Shown here: positions 42,370 to 51,593 of the stretch, piece after piece | How the letters are laid out: the number at the start of each line of letters is the position of its first letter | Position numbering within the stretch: the first letter of the stretch is position 1 | Origin: Nonomuraea fuscirosea | GTDB lineage: Bacteria; Actinomycetota; Actinomycetes; Streptosporangiales; Streptosporangiaceae | Assembly: GCF_003001935.1 (NCBI RefSeq) | Contig: NZ_PVNG01000002.1 | Span: 558,001-622,000, forward strand | Reading direction: 5' to 3' | Length of the DNA: 64,000 bases | The notes under the pieces: generated by a model | What the model saw: only the letters and a program-made list of their open reading frames with translations | What the model was told of the DNA's origin: nothing | Databases searched by the model: none | Made by a program: the position numbers and the translations under genes

Positions 42370-43827
42370 TCAGCGGGTTCGCCCGGGGTGCGGGTCGCGG
42401 CGGGAGAACGAGCGGACGAGCAGGCCGATCGCGAGCAGCACGGCGACGCCCAGGCCGAGCATCCAGAGCGACGCGCCGGTCAGGGGGAGGGACTGGGTCC
42501 GGTGGTGCGCGGGCGCCGGCACCTCGCCGCCGGCGGCGAGGGACTTCGGCTCGTCCTGGCCGTCAGCATTCCCGGGCCCGGCCTGCCCCGCCTTCTCATG
42601 ATGGCCGCGCGCGTCATGCTCCCGGCTCCGCGCCGCCCCGTCACCCGTCCCGCCGGCCGTCTCGTCCGCGGCCTCCTCGGCGACCTCGTCGGTCGTCTCG
42701 CCGGTGCCGAGCGCGGGGTCCGACGACGGCGGGTCGCCCATGACGGTGGTGCCGGCGCAGGAACGGTTGTCCGCGGTGTTCCGCTCACGCCCGCCGGTGT
42801 GCACGGTGGCGCAGCCCTCCATCAGCCCGGCGACGCCGGGGACGACGGTGTAGCCGAACGTCCTGCGCTCGTCCGGGTCGAGCACCCCGAGGGGACAGGT
42901 GAGGGCCGGTCCGGCGGCGGAGCATTCGGCGGGCAGCGTGGCGCCGTCGCCGCCGAGATGGTCCTGCACGGTGACGTCCACCGCCTGCGACGGGCCGTGG
43001 TTGACGACCGTCAGCCGGTACGCGACGGTGCCGCCGGTCGGGGCCGTGGCCGGGGCGTGCTTGACGATCTCCACGTCGGCCACGGACCGGGCCCGGATGA
43101 TGAGCTGGGCCTCGTCGGCGGTCGCGTTCGGGGAGGTGACGTAGGCGCGGTTGGTGAGGTTCGTGCCGTCGGGGAGCGCGGGGCTGGTCGTGACGGGGAG
43201 CTCGTACGTGATGTCGCGGCCCGGCGCGATCGTCAGGCCGGAGCCGCCGCAGACGACGGTGTGCCCGGTCGCGGAGCAGTCGGCGGGCAGCAGGCCGAGG
43301 GCGAGGTTCTCGTCGAGCAGACCCGTGACGAGGACGTCGTCGGCGTCGCGGTCACCGGTGTTCGCCACGGTCAGGGCGTAGACGGCCCTCGCCCCGGCGA
43401 TCAGGGGGTCGGGGGTGAGCACGTCGGTGACGCGCAGGATCGCGTTCCTGACCGGCGGCGGTGGCACGGCCAGGTCACCGGCCGAACGCCCGGAGTTGCC
43501 CGCCTCACCTGCCGGAGGCCGGGGACGCCGGGGGTCACGGACGGAGGGCGGCCCGGGCTGGCCCGATTTCCGCGCGGAGGGCAGCCCGGGCCGGCGTGGG
43601 TCCCGCACGGAGGGCAGCCCAGGATGGCGCGGGGCCCGCGCCGAGGGCAGCCCGGGATCGCGGAGGTCGCCGGGGTCGCCGGCGGAAGGCCACAACCGCC
43701 GGGAGTCGCGGGCGGAGTCGTCGACGGGGGCGGGTGGCCGTGGGGCCACGGCTGTGACCGGGGCGGGCCAGAGAGCGGCGGCCAGCGCGACCAGTGCGGT
43801 GATCGCCCCGAATCTGGGCGTGCCCAT
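42370..43827 (-). CDS. Sortase-anchored surface protein with DUF11 domains
   Basis: A 485-residue exported protein. Residues 1-27 are a signal peptide. Residues 45-110 form a Pro/Arg/Ser-rich stretch of degenerate 11-residue units around 'GLPSxRxPRxP'. Two DUF11 immunoglobulin-like repeats follow ('VTDVLTPDPLIAGARAVYAL', 'VEIVKHAPATAPTGGTVAYR'). A charged linker leads to 'LPLTG', a membrane helix ('ASLWMLGLGVAVLLAIGLLV') and basic 'RSFSRRD', the complete sorting signal for cell-wall anchoring. It is a structural or adhesive wall protein. The neighbouring genes are unrelated. Confidence 0.8.
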   Translation of the reverse strand: MGTPRFGAITALVALAAALWPAPVTAVAPRPPAPVDDSARDSRRLWPSAGDPGDLRDPGLPSARAPRHPGLPSVRDPRRPGLPSARKSGQPGPPSVRDPRRPRPPAGEAGNSGRSAGDLAVPPPPVRNAILRVTDVLTPDPLIAGARAVYALTVANTGDRDADDVLVTGLLDENLALGLLPADCSATGHTVVCGGSGLTIAPGRDITYELPVTTSPALPDGTNLTNRAYVTSPNATADEAQLIIRARSVADVEIVKHAPATAPTGGTVAYRLTVVNHGPSQAVDVTVQDHLGGDGATLPAECSAAGPALTCPLGVLDPDERRTFGYTVVPGVAGLMEGCATVHTGGRERNTADNRSCAGTTVMGDPPSSDPALGTGETTDEVAEEAADETAGGTGDGAARSREHDARGHHEKAGQAGPGNADGQDEPKSLAAGGEVPAPAHHRTQSLPLTGASLWMLGLGVAVLLAIGLLVRSFSRRDPHPGRTR

Positions 43828-44006
43828 GTCCTACCCCCGACGTCGTACGGTGCTCGGCCCGGGGCCGATCCTCCTCCCTCCGGACGGGCGGAAAAGCCGG
43901 TCAGACCGCAATCATGCGCCTCCATGACGTGATCTTTGCCCGCCGGGTTCAGCGCTGGACGAACAGCTCTCCTCCAGCCGGGGACCGCACGCGTACCGTG
44001 AGGACC

Positions 44007-44747
44007 ATGGCAGGTGTTGCGCGCTACGACGAGATCGCCGACTTCTACGCGGCCGGCTGGAGCGACACCATCGACGACCCGGCCTCACTGCGCCTGCTGG
44101 CCCTCCTGGAGCCGGTGGCGGGCCGCCGGATGCTGGAGATCGCCTGCGGGCACGGCCGGATCAGCCGCGAGCTGGCCCGCAGGGGCGCCGAGGTCGTGGG
44201 GGCCGACATCTCGGCCGCGCTGATCGGCAAGGCGGAGGCCGCCGAGCGCGCGGCCCCGCTGGGTGTGCGCTACCTGCACGCCGACGTCACCGCCGAGGCG
44301 CGGCTGCGGGAGCTGGGCTCGTTCGACGCGGTGGTGTGCGGTTTCGGCCTGTCCGACATCGACGACCTGGACGGCGCGGTCGCGACCGCGGCGGCGGCGC
44401 TGCGCCCGGGCGGGATCTTCGCCTGCTCGATCCTGCATCCGTGCTTCCCCGGCGGCCCCGGCGTCTCGGGTTCCTGGCCCGCCCACGCGCGTTACCAGGC
44501 CGAGGGCTGGTGGCGGGCCGACGGTGAGCAGTCGTCGCTGCGCCGTCAGGTGGGCGCCAACCACCGGACGCTGGCGACGTACGTCAACACCTTCCGCCGC
44601 CACGAGCTGTGGCTGGACGAGCTGGCCGAGCCGGAGCCGGATCCGGCGTGGGCGGCGCGCCGGCCGGAGGCCGCCCGGCATCCCGTCTTCCTCGTCATGA
44701 GATGCGTCAAAGGCTCAGCGGCGGGGCCTGCGGTCCGGCCGGCGTGA
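44007..44747 (+). CDS. Class I SAM-dependent methyltransferase
   Basis: A 246-residue protein from ATG 44007 with GAGG upstream. Motif I is 'MLEIACGHGRISRELARRG', 'EVVGADISAALIGKA' follows, and 'FDAVVCGFGLSDIDDLDGAV', 'LRPGGIFACSILHPCFPG' are later motifs. Together with 'YQAEGWW' these match small-molecule methyltransferases of the UbiE/Methyltransf_11 type. The last 33 bases overlap the 3' end of the convergent livM gene. The substrate is unknown. Confidence 0.8.
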   Translation: MAGVARYDEIADFYAAGWSDTIDDPASLRLLALLEPVAGRRMLEIACGHGRISRELARRGAEVVGADISAALIGKAEAAERAAPLGVRYLHADVTAEARLRELGSFDAVVCGFGLSDIDDLDGAVATAAAALRPGGIFACSILHPCFPGGPGVSGSWPAHARYQAEGWWRADGEQSSLRRQVGANHRTLATYVNTFRRHELWLDELAEPEPDPAWAARRPEAARHPVFLVMRCVKGSAAGPAVRPA

Positions 44748-45683
44748 CAGGGCCGGCACCAGGCCGCGCGGCATGAAGAGCACCACCACGATGAGCACCA
44801 GCGCATACACCGCGTACGACAGCACGCTCGGCGCGTACGTCGGCATCCCCGGCAGCGACGCCAGCCGGTCCAGCCCCTGCACCAGCAGCGTGATCGCGGT
44901 GGCCCCCACGACGGCGCCCCAGATCGTGCCGAGCCCGCCGACCACCGCCATCACGATGTACTGGATGGAGATGAGCACGGGGAAGGACCCCGGCGCGACG
45001 TACCCGGTGTAGAAGCAGTAGATGCCGCCGGCGAGCCCGGCGAACGTGGCCGACAGGGCGAAGACCACCAGCTTGTAGCGGCCCACCGGGATGCCGGATG
45101 AGGCGGCGGCCGTCTCGCTGGTGGCCAGCGCGCGCAACGCGCGGCCGGGGCGGGAGGAGATCACGTTGTGCGTGATCAGCATGACCACCGCCAGCCCGGC
45201 CCAGGTCATGTACGCGTACGCCGCCGCCCCGCTGGCCTCGAACGAGCCCAGGCTGAACTGCGGGATCGCCTGCAGCCCGATGTCCCCGCCGGTGAACTCC
45301 AGCTGCCCGGCCAGCGACAGCAGGATGAGCTGCATGGCGAGCGTGGCGAAGGCCAGGTGATGGCCGCGCAGGCGGAGCAGCGGCGTGCCGATGACGAGGG
45401 CGAAGACGGCCGCGGCCACGGGGGCGGCGAGCAGGCCGACGAGCGGGGGGACGCCGCCCAGCGACAGGAGCGCGGCGGTGTAGGCGCCGATGGCGTAGAA
45501 GGCGCCCTGCCCGAGCGAGACCTGGCCGGCGTAGCCCATGAGCAGGGAGACCCCGGCCGTGACGATGGCGGCCAGGCCGAGCAGGATGTAGACGGCCAGC
45601 GCGCTGTCGTCGAGCGTCGCCGGGAGCACGAGGGTCACGGCGGCGACCAGGAGGAGAGCGGCCGGTCTGACGAACCTGGTCAT
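44715..45683 (-). CDS. livM: Branched-chain amino acid-type ABC permease (LivM)
   Basis: A 322-residue membrane protein with about nine helices. The LivM/BPD_transp_2 hallmarks 'MGYAGQVSLGQGAFYAIGAY' and 'RALATSETAAASSGIPVGRY' plus 'VVGGLGTIWGAVVGA' are present. Its ATG overlaps the livH stop (ATGA). It is the last gene of the livKGFHM operon. Confidence 0.9.
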   Translation of the reverse strand: MTRFVRPAALLLVAAVTLVLPATLDDSALAVYILLGLAAIVTAGVSLLMGYAGQVSLGQGAFYAIGAYTAALLSLGGVPPLVGLLAAPVAAAVFALVIGTPLLRLRGHHLAFATLAMQLILLSLAGQLEFTGGDIGLQAIPQFSLGSFEASGAAAYAYMTWAGLAVVMLITHNVISSRPGRALRALATSETAAASSGIPVGRYKLVVFALSATFAGLAGGIYCFYTGYVAPGSFPVLISIQYIVMAVVGGLGTIWGAVVGATAITLLVQGLDRLASLPGMPTYAPSVLSYAVYALVLIVVVLFMPRGLVPALSRRPDRRPRR

Positions 45684-46540
45684 ACCGTCTCCTCCGAGAT
45701 GGCCGAGCGGCGGCCGGCCTGCACGATCATGACGATGATCATCAGGCCGAGTGCCACCTCCAACTGGTGGGAGCCGTAGCCGTACCCGGCGGCCATGGTC
45801 TCGGCCACGCCGAGCAGCAGCGCACCGAAGAGCGCGATCACCGGCCGGGTGAGCGCGCCGAAGACGGCGGCGGCGAAGCCGTTGACGATGAGCGTCACGT
45901 CCGTGTCGAACGAGATCGGCCGCAGCGGCGTCACCAGCACCCCGGCGATGCCGCCGAGCAGCCCGCCGAGCGCGAACGCGAGCAGCCCCATGCGGCGGAC
46001 GTCGATGCCGACGACGCGGGCCGCGTAGGGGTTGGAGGCGCAGGCGGTCAGCGCCTTGCCCAGGTAGGTGCGGCCGAAGAAGAGCGCGAGCAGCACGAAC
46101 GTGGCCGCCGTGACGCCGATGACGAGCAGGTGCTGCGTCTGGATGTGGGCTCCCGCGACGGTCACCGAGCCCGCCAGCCCGGGGGCCGAGCGCGGCTGGT
46201 CGCCCCACAGGACGATCTCCACGGCGTACGCGAGCACGCCCACCCCGAGCGTGACGATCAGCGAGGCGAGCGGCGTGGTGCCCCGCTTGCCGATCGCGGC
46301 CAGCCCGGTCAGCAGCCCCGCCACCGCCGCCGCGAGCACGGCGGCCAGCTCGCTCAGCCCGTGCGGGAAGCCGAGCCCGAGCAGCGAGGAGGTGCACAGT
46401 CCGGCGACGACGGCGAACGTGCCCTGGGCGAAGTTCACCACGCCCGTGACGCGGTGGATGGTGACCAGGCCGCTGGCGATGAGGGCGATGGCGCAGCCGA
46501 CCGCCAGGCCGTTCAGCAGATAGCTCAGGAACGCGCTCAT
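45680..46540 (-). CDS. livH: Branched-chain amino acid-type ABC permease (LivH)
   Basis: A 286-residue membrane protein. 'LLNGLAVGCAIALIASGLVT' and 'GVVNFAQGTFAVVAGL' are the LivH N-terminal signature, and 'RVVGIDVRRMGLLAFALGGL' with 'GFAAAVFGALTRPVIALFGA' the conserved cytoplasmic coupling region. It is joined to livF and livM by ATGA overlaps. Confidence 0.9.
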   Translation of the reverse strand: MSAFLSYLLNGLAVGCAIALIASGLVTIHRVTGVVNFAQGTFAVVAGLCTSSLLGLGFPHGLSELAAVLAAAVAGLLTGLAAIGKRGTTPLASLIVTLGVGVLAYAVEIVLWGDQPRSAPGLAGSVTVAGAHIQTQHLLVIGVTAATFVLLALFFGRTYLGKALTACASNPYAARVVGIDVRRMGLLAFALGGLLGGIAGVLVTPLRPISFDTDVTLIVNGFAAAVFGALTRPVIALFGALLLGVAETMAAGYGYGSHQLEVALGLMIIVMIVQAGRRSAISEETV

Positions 46541-47196
46541 GTGACGGCACCGCCCAGGTACGCGGCCGCCACCCGCGGGTCGTCGGCCAGTTCGGCGCAG
46601 GCCCCCTCGGTCACCAGCCGTCCGGACTCCAGCACGTACGCCCGCGAGCACAGCTCGAACGCCAGCCGGGCGTTCTGCTCGATGAGCAGCACCGCCAGCC
46701 CCTGCGACCGGTTGAGTTCGGCCAGATGGGCGGCCAGGTCGGCGGTGACACCGGGCGCGAGCCCGAGCGACAGCTCGTCCACCACCAGCACCTCGGGGCG
46801 CGACATCATCGCCCGCCCGAACGCCACCATCTGCTGCTCGCCGCCGGACAGCACGCCCGCGCGCCGGCCCGCCAGCTCGGCCAGCCGGGGCAGCAGCTCG
46901 TAGACGGAGGAGGGGTCGCGCAGGCCCGAGCGCCAGCCGCCGAGGGCGAGGTTGTCGGCGACGGACAGATCGGGGAAGAGCTGGCGGCCCTCGGGGATGA
47001 GCGCGAGCCGCCCGCCGATCCGCACCGTGCCGGACGCGGGGGCGATGATGCCGGCCAGCGTGTTGGCCAGGGTGGACTTGCCGGCGCCGTTCGGGCCGAG
47101 CAGGGCCACCATCTCGCCCTCGCCGACCGTGAGCGTGAGGTGGTCGAGCGCGGTCGCGGTGCCGTACGAGACCACCAGGTCCTGGACTTCGATCAT
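46537..47196 (-). CDS. livF: Branched-chain amino acid-type ABC ATPase (LivF)
   Basis: A 219-residue ATPase. Walker A is 'GPNGAGKST', signature 'LSGGEQQMVAFGRAMM', Walker B 'VLVVDELSLGL' (the usual Pro after Glu is Leu), and 'LLIEQN' the switch region, where Gln replaces His as in LivF. It overlaps both livG and livH by ATGA. Confidence 0.9.
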   Translation of the reverse strand: MIEVQDLVVSYGTATALDHLTLTVGEGEMVALLGPNGAGKSTLANTLAGIIAPASGTVRIGGRLALIPEGRQLFPDLSVADNLALGGWRSGLRDPSSVYELLPRLAELAGRRAGVLSGGEQQMVAFGRAMMSRPEVLVVDELSLGLAPGVTADLAAHLAELNRSQGLAVLLIEQNARLAFELCSRAYVLESGRLVTEGACAELADDPRVAAAYLGGAVT

Positions 47197-47963
47197 GAGG
47201 CCTGTCCGAGGTAGGCGGCCAGCACCAGGGGATCGGCGCGGACCTCGGCCGGTGGGCCGTCGGCGATCACCTGGCCCAGGTCGAGCACCACGATGCGGTC
47301 GGCCAGCCGGGTCACGAACGCCACGTCGTGCTCGATCAGCAGGATCGTCAGCCCGCCCGCCCGCAGCTCCTCCACCAGCGACGCCAAGCGCTCGCGCTCC
47401 TCGCCGCGCAGCCCGGAGGCGGGCTCGTCGAGCAGCAGCAGGCGGGGCCGGGCGCACAGGGCGCGGGCCAGTTGCAGGGCCCGCTGCTGGCCGATCGGCA
47501 GCCGGTCGGCGGGCCGGTCCGCCCATTCGGCCAGCCCCACGCGTTCGAGCGCGACGTCGGCCTCGGCGGCGATCTCACGCTCGTCGCGCCGGTGCCGCGG
47601 CAGCCGCAGCGCGGCGGAGACGAACCCGGCCCTGGTGCGGCCGTGCGAGCCCACCATGACGTTCTCCCTGACCGTCATGCCGCCGAACACCCGGGCCGCC
47701 TGGAAGACGATCGACATGCCGAGCCGGGCCCGCCGGTGCGGCGCGAGCCGGTCCACCCGGTGCCCGTGGAACGTGATCTGGCCGTGCTCGGCCGCCAGAT
47801 GCCCGGTGATCAGGTTGAACAGGGTGGACTTGCCGGCCCCGTTCGGGCCGATCACCGCGCAGACTTCGCCGTCCGCGACGCTCAGTGAGACGTCGCGGAC
47901 GGCGTAGACGCCCCCGAAGCTCCGGGAGACCCCGCTGACCGAGAGCGCGCTTTCCTCCGGCAC
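47193..47963 (-). CDS. livG: Branched-chain amino acid-type ABC ATPase (LivG)
   Basis: A 256-residue ATPase from GTG 47963. Walker A is 'GPNGAGKST', the signature is 'LPIGQQRALQLARAL' as in LivG proteins, Walker B is 'LLLLDEPASGL', and the switch is 'LLIEHD'. It starts 3 bases after the livK stop. Confidence 0.9.
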   Translation of the reverse strand: MPEESALSVSGVSRSFGGVYAVRDVSLSVADGEVCAVIGPNGAGKSTLFNLITGHLAAEHGQITFHGHRVDRLAPHRRARLGMSIVFQAARVFGGMTVRENVMVGSHGRTRAGFVSAALRLPRHRRDEREIAAEADVALERVGLAEWADRPADRLPIGQQRALQLARALCARPRLLLLDEPASGLRGEERERLASLVEELRAGGLTILLIEHDVAFVTRLADRIVVLDLGQVIADGPPAEVRADPLVLAAYLGQAS

Positions 47964-47966
47964 GCC

Positions 47967-49154
47967 TCACCCCGCCGCGTTGACGGTCTTGGCGAGCTGC
48001 TCCTTGGCCCACTCCGTCGGCACGAACTGCCCGTTCTTCACCGTGTTGACCGAGATGTACTCGGGCGACAGGCCGGAGTGGTCGGTGGCGGAGTAGCGGA
48101 AGCGGCCGTTGGGCGTGATCAGGTCCATCTTCTCGAGCGCCTGCTGGATCTTGGTCTTGTCCGTGCTGTTCGCCTTCCTGATGGCCTCGAACAGCAGCAG
48201 CGAGGCGCTGTAGCCGTCCTGGGCGAACTGCGGCGGCGGATAACCGTGCTTGTCCTGGTACGGCTTGGCCATCTGCTCGATGACCTGCTTCTGCTTGCCG
48301 TCGGGCAGGTGGTCGCCCACCACGCCGATGGCGCTCTGCACGGTCATGCCCTCGGCCGCCGCGCCCATCGGCTCCAGCCACAGCTTGCTGGCCTGCGACG
48401 CGGTCAGGAACAGCGGCGTCTTCAGCCCGGAGGCCACGTACTGCTTGGCCGCCGTCACGCCGGGCGCGCCCGAGCCCCAGAAGACCAGGGCCTCGGCCTT
48501 GGAGTCGCGCACGTGGGTGAACAGGGGGCTGAAGTCGGAGGTGGTCGTCTCGTACGGCTCGTCCACGGCGATCGTCACGCCGTACTTGGGCGCCAGGGCC
48601 ACCATCGACTCGTGGCCGGAGACCGAGTAGGCGCTCTTGGAGTCCCAGCCGACCGCGATCGTCTTGATGCCCTCGGCCTGGATGTACTGCAGGAAGCGCT
48701 CGGCGTACATGCTGGACAGGGCGGGGGTGACGAAGATGTAGGACTTTATCGGCTCGACCTGCTCCTGAGCCGGCGCCAGCGACAGGTACGGCATCTTGTC
48801 GCGCTGCGCGAGCGGCTCGACCGCCAGCGCCGAGTTGGAGAACACCGGGCCGATCAGCGCGTCGATGTCGCCCTTGATCTGGTTGTAGGCCACGATGCCC
48901 TGGTCGGGGGCGGTCTTGTCGTCGCGCGTGACGAGCTCGACCTTGCGGCCCAGCAGCCCGCCCTGGGCGTTGACCTGCTCGACCGCCAGCTCGACGGCCT
49001 TCTTGTCCTCGCTGCCGAGCGGAGTGTAGTTGCCGGTCAGGGAGACGATGAGGCCCACCTTGATCGGATCTGCGGAGCCGGAGCCCTGCTCGCCTCCGCC
49101 ACATGCGGTCACGGCCAGCAGCAAACAGGCCAGGGACGGAAGAAGCCTGCGCAT
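47967..49154 (-). CDS. livK: ABC substrate-binding lipoprotein (LivK-type)
   Basis: A 395-residue type I periplasmic binding-like protein. The lipobox 'LLAVTAC' anchors it to the membrane at Cys18. 'KVGLIVSLTGNYTPLGSEDK' and 'LVTRDDKTAPDQGIVAYNQI' are family strands. Such proteins bind branched amino acids, but many actinobacterial ones bind aromatic acids. The divergent PaaX gene and downstream CoA ligase suggest an aryl or aliphatic acid ligand, by inference. It is the first gene of the operon; promoter TTGACA-17-TACATT. Confidence 0.85.
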   Translation of the reverse strand: MRRLLPSLACLLLAVTACGGGEQGSGSADPIKVGLIVSLTGNYTPLGSEDKKAVELAVEQVNAQGGLLGRKVELVTRDDKTAPDQGIVAYNQIKGDIDALIGPVFSNSALAVEPLAQRDKMPYLSLAPAQEQVEPIKSYIFVTPALSSMYAERFLQYIQAEGIKTIAVGWDSKSAYSVSGHESMVALAPKYGVTIAVDEPYETTTSDFSPLFTHVRDSKAEALVFWGSGAPGVTAAKQYVASGLKTPLFLTASQASKLWLEPMGAAAEGMTVQSAIGVVGDHLPDGKQKQVIEQMAKPYQDKHGYPPPQFAQDGYSASLLLFEAIRKANSTDKTKIQQALEKMDLITPNGRFRYSATDHSGLSPEYISVNTVKNGQFVPTEWAKEQLAKTVNAAG

Positions 49155-49187
49155 CGGGGACCTCCTGGACCGGGCGACGTGGCCCCG

Positions 49188-49229
49188 AATGTAGGCAGGT
49201 ACATTACGGCTGTCAATAGAGTGCCGAAT
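49188..49229 (-). promoter_or_regulatory. livK promoter with overlapping candidate PaaX operator
   Basis: On the minus strand TTGACA (49216-49211) and TACATT (49193-49188) are separated by 17 bases, an excellent match. TTACGGC and GCCGAA arms at about 49204-49228 flank the -35 as an inverted repeat, where the divergent PaaX repressor could bind. Confidence 0.6.
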
Positions 49230-49247
49230 TTCGGGAGACAAGCTGTT

Positions 49248-50054
49248 ATGAGGCCTCAGTCGGTGATTCTGACCTTCCTCGGGGACCACGTATACGGCCG
49301 CGGGGTCTGTGTCTCGTCGGGCAGTTTCATCGAGGCGTTCGCCAGGGTGGGGATCTCGGAGGAGGCCACCCGCTCGACGCTGACCCGGATGGTGCGGCGC
49401 GGCCTGCTGCGCCGGCAGCGGTCGGGCCGGCGCATGTACTTCGGCCTCACCCCGACCAGCGCGGAAGTGCTCAGCGACGGCGAGCGGCGCATCTGGCACA
49501 GCGGCGTGGTCAACGACGCCGACGAGGACCGGTGGACCCTGATCGGCTTCTCGCTGCCCGAGTCCTGGCAGCGGCAGCGGCACGAGTTGCGCTCCCGGCT
49601 GGTCTGGGCCGGGTTCGGCCCGCTGCAGAACGGGCTGTGGATCGCCCCCGGCGAGGTGGACGCGGCCGGCGTGATCGACGACCTGGGCGCGAACGTGCGC
49701 GTCTTCTCCGCCGAACCGCGTCCCCCGACGGACATGCAGGCCCTGGTCGCCGACGCCTACGACCTGGCCGATCTGGGCGCCCGCTACCGCGCCTTCCTGC
49801 GCCGCTGGGACCAGGCCGATCCGGCGCCGGACGTCCCCGACGACCTGGCCAGGTCGCTGACGCTGCTCACCGACTGGCTGCAGATCATCAGGACCGATCC
49901 GCGGCTGCCGCTGCGGCACCTGCCGCACGACTGGCCGGCCGAGAAGGCGCAGCGGGTGTGCCACTCGCTGCACGAGCGGTTCCGGCCCGAGGCGGCGCGG
50001 CTCGTGGCGGACCTCCTGGACACCGTGCCCGATGAAACTTGGGCAGAACGGTGA
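49248..50054 (+). CDS. PaaX family transcriptional regulator
   Basis: A 268-residue GntR-like repressor of the PaaX type. 'SVILTFLGDHVYGRGVCVSS' is the family start, the winged helix includes 'ISEEATRSTLTRMVRRGLLR', and 'WTLIGFSLPESWQRQRHELR' with 'WAGFGPLQNGLWIAPG' is the central PaaX domain. Family members release DNA on binding aryl-CoA or other acyl-CoA thioesters. A CoA ligase that could make the inducer is encoded next, and livKGFHM is divergent. Confidence 0.85.
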   Translation: MRPQSVILTFLGDHVYGRGVCVSSGSFIEAFARVGISEEATRSTLTRMVRRGLLRRQRSGRRMYFGLTPTSAEVLSDGERRIWHSGVVNDADEDRWTLIGFSLPESWQRQRHELRSRLVWAGFGPLQNGLWIAPGEVDAAGVIDDLGANVRVFSAEPRPPTDMQALVADAYDLADLGARYRAFLRRWDQADPAPDVPDDLARSLTLLTDWLQIIRTDPRLPLRHLPHDWPAEKAQRVCHSLHERFRPEAARLVADLLDTVPDETWAER

Positions 50055-50105
50055 CAGCGATCGCATAGTGGCCTAACTTGAGGGCTTGAGCGCGGAGGAG
50101 TGCCG

Positions 50106-51587
50106 ATGCGGAATCAGGGGATGGGGTCGTGGCCCGCGCGCAGGGCCCGCATGACGCCGGAGCGGGTCGCGCTGTCGTACCGGGGGCGCGATCACACCTA
50201 CCGCGAGCTGTGCGAACGCGTGAACCGGCTGGCCTCGGCGCTGGCCGCCAGCCACGGGGTACGACGCGGCGACCGCGTCGCCTTCCTCGGCGTCAACCAG
50301 CCCTCGGCGGTGGAGACGTTCTTCGCGGCGGGGCTGCTGGGGGCCGTGTTCGTGCCGCTCAACACCCGCCTGGCCCTGCCCGAGCTGCGTTACGTCTTGA
50401 CGGACGCCGAGCCGGCGGTCCTCGTGCTCGGCGCGGAACGCGACGGCGCGGGCTTACCGGGACGGCACCTGCCCGCCGCCGGCTACGAGGCGCTGCTGGC
50501 GTCGGGATCGCCCGAGCCCATCGACGAGCCCGTGGGCCTCGACGACGTGTGCCTGATCATGTACACCTCGGGCACCACGGGCCATCCCAAGGGCGCCATG
50601 CTCACCCACGGCAACCTCACCTGGAACACCGTCAACCTGCTCGTGGACGTGCCGCTGGCGCACGACGAGGTGGTGCTGATCAGCGCGCCGCTGTTCCACA
50701 TCGCGGCGCTGGCCCAGACGCTGGTGCCGAGCGTGCTCAAGGGCGGGCGGGTCATCCTGGAGCCGTCGTTCGACGTGGAGCGCACGTTCGACCTGATCGA
50801 GTCGGAACGGGTGACGGTGATGTTCGGGGTGCCGTCGATGTTCGGCTTCCTCACCCGCTCGCCGCGCTGGGACAAGGCCGACCTGTCGAGCCTGCGGCAC
50901 CTGCTGTGCGGGGGCGCGCCCGTGCCCGAGCCGCTGATCAGGACCTACCAGGAGCGCGGGCTGATGTTCCTGCAGGGGTACGGCATGACGGAGGCCGCGC
51001 CCGGCGCGCTCTTCCTGGGCGCCGAGCGCTCCGTCGACAAGGCCGGCACGGCCGGCGTGCCGCACTTCTTCTCCGACGTCCGCCTGGTCGCCCCCGACGG
51101 CTCGCCCGCGGCGCCCGGCGAGCCGGGCGAGCTCTACGTCCAGGGCCCCAACGTGATGCCCGGCTACTGGCGGCGGCCGGAGGCGAGCGCCGAGGTGCTG
51201 TCCGCCGACGGCTGGTTCCGCTCCGGCGACGTCGGCGTCGCCGACGAGGACGGCTACGTGCGCATCTCCGACCGGATCAAGGACGTGATCATCTCCGGCG
51301 GCGAGAACGTCTACCCCGCCGAGGTGGAGGGCGCCCTGTACGAGCACGCGGCGGTGGCCGAGTGCGCGGTGATCGGGGTGCCCGACCAGAAGTGGGGCGA
51401 GGTGGGCAAGGCCCTGGTGGTGCCGCGCCCCGGCGCCACGGCCGCGCCGGAGGAGTTGCTGAAACACCTGGACGGCCGTCTGGCCCGCTACAAGATCCCG
51501 AAATATGTTGAATTCGTGGCTGAACTGCCTAAGAACGCAGCGGGCAAGTTGCTCAAGGCCCCGCTGAGAGAGCTCTACGGAGGATGA
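50106..51587 (+). CDS. Acyl/aryl-CoA ligase (AMP-forming)
   Basis: 493 residues from ATG 50106 with GGAGGAG upstream. 'MYTSGTTGHPKGAMLTHGN' is the P-loop-like AMP motif, 'LQGYGMTEAAPGA' motif A5, 'GWFRSGDVGVADEDGYVRIS' A7/A8 and 'KDVIISGGENVYPAEVE' the hinge. The catalytic Lys in 'PKNAAGKLLKAPLR' is present. It activates a carboxylic acid to its CoA thioester; specificity is unresolved between fatty and aryl acids. It contains a TTA codon at 50454-50456. It starts 51 bases after PaaX. Confidence 0.85.
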   Translation: MRNQGMGSWPARRARMTPERVALSYRGRDHTYRELCERVNRLASALAASHGVRRGDRVAFLGVNQPSAVETFFAAGLLGAVFVPLNTRLALPELRYVLTDAEPAVLVLGAERDGAGLPGRHLPAAGYEALLASGSPEPIDEPVGLDDVCLIMYTSGTTGHPKGAMLTHGNLTWNTVNLLVDVPLAHDEVVLISAPLFHIAALAQTLVPSVLKGGRVILEPSFDVERTFDLIESERVTVMFGVPSMFGFLTRSPRWDKADLSSLRHLLCGGAPVPEPLIRTYQERGLMFLQGYGMTEAAPGALFLGAERSVDKAGTAGVPHFFSDVRLVAPDGSPAAPGEPGELYVQGPNVMPGYWRRPEASAEVLSADGWFRSGDVGVADEDGYVRISDRIKDVIISGGENVYPAEVEGALYEHAAVAECAVIGVPDQKWGEVGKALVVPRPGATAAPEELLKHLDGRLARYKIPKYVEFVAELPKNAAGKLLKAPLRELYGG

Positions 51588-51593
51588 TCGCCC

